64,000 nucleotides of DNA from Actinobacteria bacterium IMCC26077 (GTDB lineage: Bacteria; Actinomycetota; Actinomycetes; Nanopelagicales; Nanopelagicaceae). The notes under the pieces are model-generated. The model worked only from the letters and a program-made list of their open reading frames with translations. It was not told where the DNA came from and ran no database searches. Below, one piece after another: positions 61,756 through 64,000 of the stretch. Where the stretch lies: positions 1,116,001 through 1,180,000 of the forward strand of contig CP015606.1 of the NCBI GenBank assembly GCA_002284915.1, in the 5' to 3' direction. Position 1 is the first letter of the stretch; every line of letters starts with the position of its first letter. A program made the position numbers and the translations under genes.

Positions 61756-62040
61756 TTAGAGCAAACGGACGAACGGAATCAGAAGCGAGACCAGAAGGAA
61801 GACCGCGATATAGGCGAGGTCGAAGCTCACTGCGCCCATCCGGATTGGCGGAATAAACCTACGCGCGAAGTTCAAGGGCGGATCAGTAATCGCGTAGATC
61901 AATTCGACCAAAGCAAGGACGACTCCTCGCGGGCGCCAGTTGCGAGCGAACATCCGCACATAATCGAATATTAGCCGCCCGATGAGAATGTAAATGAAGA
62001 GTTGAAGTACCGTAGCCAGCAACGAACCAAAGACGCTCAT
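61756..62040 (-). CDS. YggT-family membrane protein
   Basis: Ninety-four residues with two hydrophobic segments around the family motif DPPLNFARRFIPPIRMG, which sits between helices. YggT proteins lie in the division cluster next to sepF; their exact role is unclear, with links to osmotic tolerance and cell division. ATG 62040 follows TAATAT by six bases. Convergent with ileS with no base between the stops (TAATTA). In related genomes divIVA follows; here it is missing. Confidence 0.9.
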   Translation of the reverse strand: MSVFGSLLATVLQLFIYILIGRLIFDYVRMFARNWRPRGVVLALVELIYAITDPPLNFARRFIPPIRMGAVSFDLAYIAVFLLVSLLIPFVRLL

Positions 62041-62052
62041 AGAGCGATATTA
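62041..62052 (-). promoter_or_regulatory. Candidate leaderless promoter of yggT (TAATAT, N6, ATG)
   Basis: On the minus strand TAATAT (62052-62047) contains the sepF stop codon and stands six bases before ATG 62040. This is one of the best -10 matches in the window. Confidence 0.5.
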
Positions 62053-62604
62053 ACTCTGATTGAAGAAACTTGCTTCGGCGGCGGCGAACTTATCCTCGGC
62101 GCTTACCTTCACATTAGGTGGAGAGAGAAGGAATACCTTTGCGGTAACCCGTTCAATTGATCCTCGATGTCCGAAGACAAGTCCGGCTGCAAAATCAACC
62201 AAACGCTTCGCATCGGCATCATCCATATCGGTTAAATTCATGATTACTGGAGTGTGGTCGCGGAAGTGCTCACCAATCAACCGGGCATCGTTGTAGCTAT
62301 GCGGATGTAAGGTGATGATTCGATCGAGGACGGGCTCTTCACGATAAACCGGCGTCACGCTCTCAACGGAGCGAAAGCGAGGCGTCACCGCTGGCACAGG
62401 AGCGCTCGGTTGCTCGGGCTCCTCATGTGAACGCGAGAAGAATCGACTCATTCCACCTTTACTCGCACTTGTGCCTGTACTCGCAATGGGTTGCGCAGCA
62501 GCTGCGCTTCGGGGAGCGATCGATTGTTCTGGAGCGACGGAGTCATCGATTCCGTCGTCAACGAGTCCGAGATAGAGCGCGACTTTACGAATGGGGCTCG
62601 ACAT
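62050..62604 (-). CDS. sepF: SepF, cell division protein
   Basis: Membrane anchor and partner of FtsZ. The 184 residues start with a short amphipathic region ([13 protein letters not shown]), then a Ser/Pro/Ala linker to about residue 85, and the SepF core [50 protein letters not shown] in parts and [10 protein letters not shown]. It lies 20 bases after yggS in the normal ftsZ-pgeF-yggS-sepF order. It is the likely FtsZ anchor here, since FtsA is generally missing in actinobacteria. Confidence 0.95.
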   Translation of the reverse strand: MSSPIRKVALYLGLVDDGIDDSVAPEQSIAPRSAAAAQPIASTGTSASKGGMSRFFSRSHEEPEQPSAPVPAVTPRFRSVESVTPVYREEPVLDRIITLHPHSYNDARLIGEHFRDHTPVIMNLTDMDDADAKRLVDFAAGLVFGHRGSIERVTAKVFLLSPPNVKVSAEDKFAAAEASFFNQS

Positions 62605-62624
62605 AATGTATAAATTTAGCTGGT

Positions 62625-63326
62625 TTAGCGGCGAGAACCGAGTATTGACGAGCCAATTCTCAGATGTGTCGCTCCTGAGAGGAGCGCATCGGTGAAGTCG
62701 CCACTCATCCCCGCAGAGAGAATCGCCATCTCCGGAGCTGACCGTCGCAGTTCGAGGAATATCTCGTGGAGTTGGGTAAAGGCCAGTCGCGGTGAGCCGC
62801 CAAGAGGCGCCACCCCCATCACTCCACCGAGTGAGATACCAGCGAGATTATCGCCTTCACGTTCTGCGGTGGCGAGAATCTGCCTCGCCCCGGCAAGGTC
62901 AGTGCCCGCTCTCCCCGGGCGAGGCTCCTCATCGAGCGAGATCTGAATCAGCGCCGATATTTTCCGCCCACTTTGTTGGGCGCCATCGGATAGGCCTTTG
63001 AGGTACTTCACATCGTCGACCGAGTGGACTAAATCTGCCCAACTGCTAATCGATGCCAATTTGTTCCGTTGCAGTTGACCCTGGAAATGCCAGCGCACAC
63101 CTTCGCTACCAAAGAGTGAGATTTTCGATCGCGCTTCTTGATCGCGGTTCTCACCAAAATCGCGCACCCCAAGTTGATAGAGGATCTCCACGTCGCTCAG
63201 GGGAAAATTCTTTGTGACTGCTATCAGAGTGATTTCGGAGCGATTACGACCAGCCTGGTCAAGAGCAGCAGCAATCTCAACCTCGACCTTTTCTAAGTTT
63301 GCCGCGATCTCAGATTTGCGGGTCAT
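62625..63326 (-). CDS. YggS/PLPBP-family PLP homeostasis protein
   Basis: A PLP-binding alanine-racemase-like barrel without known catalysis; it balances vitamin B6 and amino-acid pools. In 233 residues: [11 protein letters not shown] with the PLP lysine, [27 protein letters not shown], the VHSVDD and [11 protein letters not shown] loops, and the phosphate-binding [16 protein letters not shown] with LRIGSSILG at the end. It overlaps pgeF by 17 bases. Confidence 0.95.
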   Translation of the reverse strand: MTRKSEIAANLEKVEVEIAAALDQAGRNRSEITLIAVTKNFPLSDVEILYQLGVRDFGENRDQEARSKISLFGSEGVRWHFQGQLQRNKLASISSWADLVHSVDDVKYLKGLSDGAQQSGRKISALIQISLDEEPRPGRAGTDLAGARQILATAEREGDNLAGISLGGVMGVAPLGGSPRLAFTQLHEIFLELRRSAPEMAILSAGMSGDFTDALLSGATHLRIGSSILGSRR

Positions 63327-63993
63327 GGATCACCACTCCCGCTTGTCTGCCGGTGAGCTGATCTCTTCGGTAGGAGTAATGGCTCTCACTTTCCAAGGTG
63401 CAGATTCCATTCCACTCTGCCCGCTCGACTCTCTTTCCTGCGACATCGTGGAGAATCTTGATGATGGATCGAGGAATATCAAGTCTCTGGTTGCCCACGA
63501 TAAATCCTCGTTCGAGCGCTTGGTCATAGAGATCGGCGCCTACTTGGTAACAAGCAGAACAGATAGTCGGACCAATAATCGCGGTGAATCTCTCGGACTC
63601 CATGTCAGCGAGAACTTTCTCGACGATGCCCGCAAAGAGGCCGCGCCACCCCACATGAACTACTGCGCTCGTCCGTTCACCGATGAGTAGCAGCGGTGCA
63701 CAATCGGCGACCAGGACTACTAACGCAGTGCCCGGTGTTCTCGTGATCATCGCATCGCAGCGACGAAGCTCGGATGAGTTGCTGGAGTCATCAACGACGA
63801 TTACTTCCGAACCGTGTACTTGCTCCATAAAAAACAGTCGGTCGGTGCGAACGCCAACTTCTTCGGCTAATTGATCGCGATTTCGACGTACGACTTCAAG
63901 ATCATCACCTACATGGGTTCCAAGATTCCGCGAGCTATAAGGTCCAGTACTCCAACCACCCGCACGCGAGGTGAAAAGCGCTCTGCTAGCCAC
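63310..63993 (-). CDS. pgeF: PgeF/YlmD-family multicopper-like polyphenol oxidase domain protein
   Basis: Member of the LACC1/YfiH/YlmD family, variously reported as purine nucleoside phosphorylases or peptidoglycan editing factor. The 227 residues hold the zinc-site motifs FMEQVHGSEV, VADCAPLLL and HVGWRGLFAGIV, and ACYQVGADLY. GTG 63993 is the first start in the window; only seven more bases are visible, so a start further upstream, beyond the window, cannot be excluded. The next gene outside is expected to be ftsZ. Confidence 0.9.
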   Translation of the reverse strand: MASRALFTSRAGGWSTGPYSSRNLGTHVGDDLEVVRRNRDQLAEEVGVRTDRLFFMEQVHGSEVIVVDDSSNSSELRRCDAMITRTPGTALVVLVADCAPLLLIGERTSAVVHVGWRGLFAGIVEKVLADMESERFTAIIGPTICSACYQVGADLYDQALERGFIVGNQRLDIPRSIIKILHDVAGKRVERAEWNGICTLESESHYSYRRDQLTGRQAGVVIHDPQI

Positions 63994-64000
63994 CGGAGAG

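Overview
The window is a gene-dense block of conserved bacterial chromosome. About 58 protein genes, one tRNA gene and one T-box leader fill it, and many neighbouring genes overlap by 1-17 bases. Gene content points to an actinobacterium (class Actinomycetia): RbpA, WhiA next to YvcK and RapZ, a PriA-type HisA with no trpF nearby, an ANTAR response regulator beside pyk, a small HGxxPAAW membrane protein in the trp cluster, SepF-YggT, and a type II IleRS behind a translational T-box. By eye the base composition is near 50% GC, low for the class. Together with very short spacers and several missing cluster members, this suggests a reduced, perhaps planktonic, genome. That last step is inference. 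I see no transposase, phage gene, CRISPR array or other mobile element.

Layout: (1) 1-6767: the 5' part of sufB, its regulator sufR, then ctaA, transketolase, transaldolase and glucose-6-phosphate isomerase. (2) 6739-20125, minus strand: rbpA and secG, then reading upstream tpiA, pgk, gap, whiA, yvcK, rapZ, uvrC, uvrA and uvrB, which join lower glycolysis, carbon and division control, and nucleotide-excision repair. (3) 20140-24804, minus strand: coaE, rpsA and polA. (4) 24885-30701: a hotdog thioesterase and a complete branched-chain amino acid (Liv) ABC transporter, with the binding-protein gene facing the operon across a strong hairpin. (5) 30925-39049, minus strand: gltB, gltD, pyk, an unusual short tRNA with anticodon CAA, and the ANTAR regulator. 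(6) 39116-46801: VIT-family transporter, lgt, a thioredoxin-fold protein with its MauE/DoxX partner, and trpA, trpB, trpC and trpE with two small membrane proteins. (7) 46801-52327: hisI, hisF, priA, hisH, hisB, hisC and hisD, one converging operon read from hisD. (8) 52386-63993: dnaE, rluD, lspA, a DksA/TraR-like protein, T-box and ileS (plus strand), yggT, sepF, yggS and pgeF, the flank of a division cluster.

The most interesting points are as follows. lspA has no ATG, GTG or TTG that keeps its first membrane helix, but an ATT codon overlaps the upstream stop as TAATT behind a GAGGAG. A class I-shaped tRNA carries the leucine anticodon CAA and ends one base before the ATG of the ANTAR regulator, so tRNA 3' processing could make that mRNA leaderless. 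LivH carries an extra extracytoplasmic beta-sandwich-like domain before its permease domain. A repeated TAnnnT-N6/7-start arrangement indicates widespread leaderless transcription. zwf-opcA-pgl, ctaB and divIVA are absent from places where related genomes usually carry them. I found no clearly new multi-gene defence or biosynthetic system.
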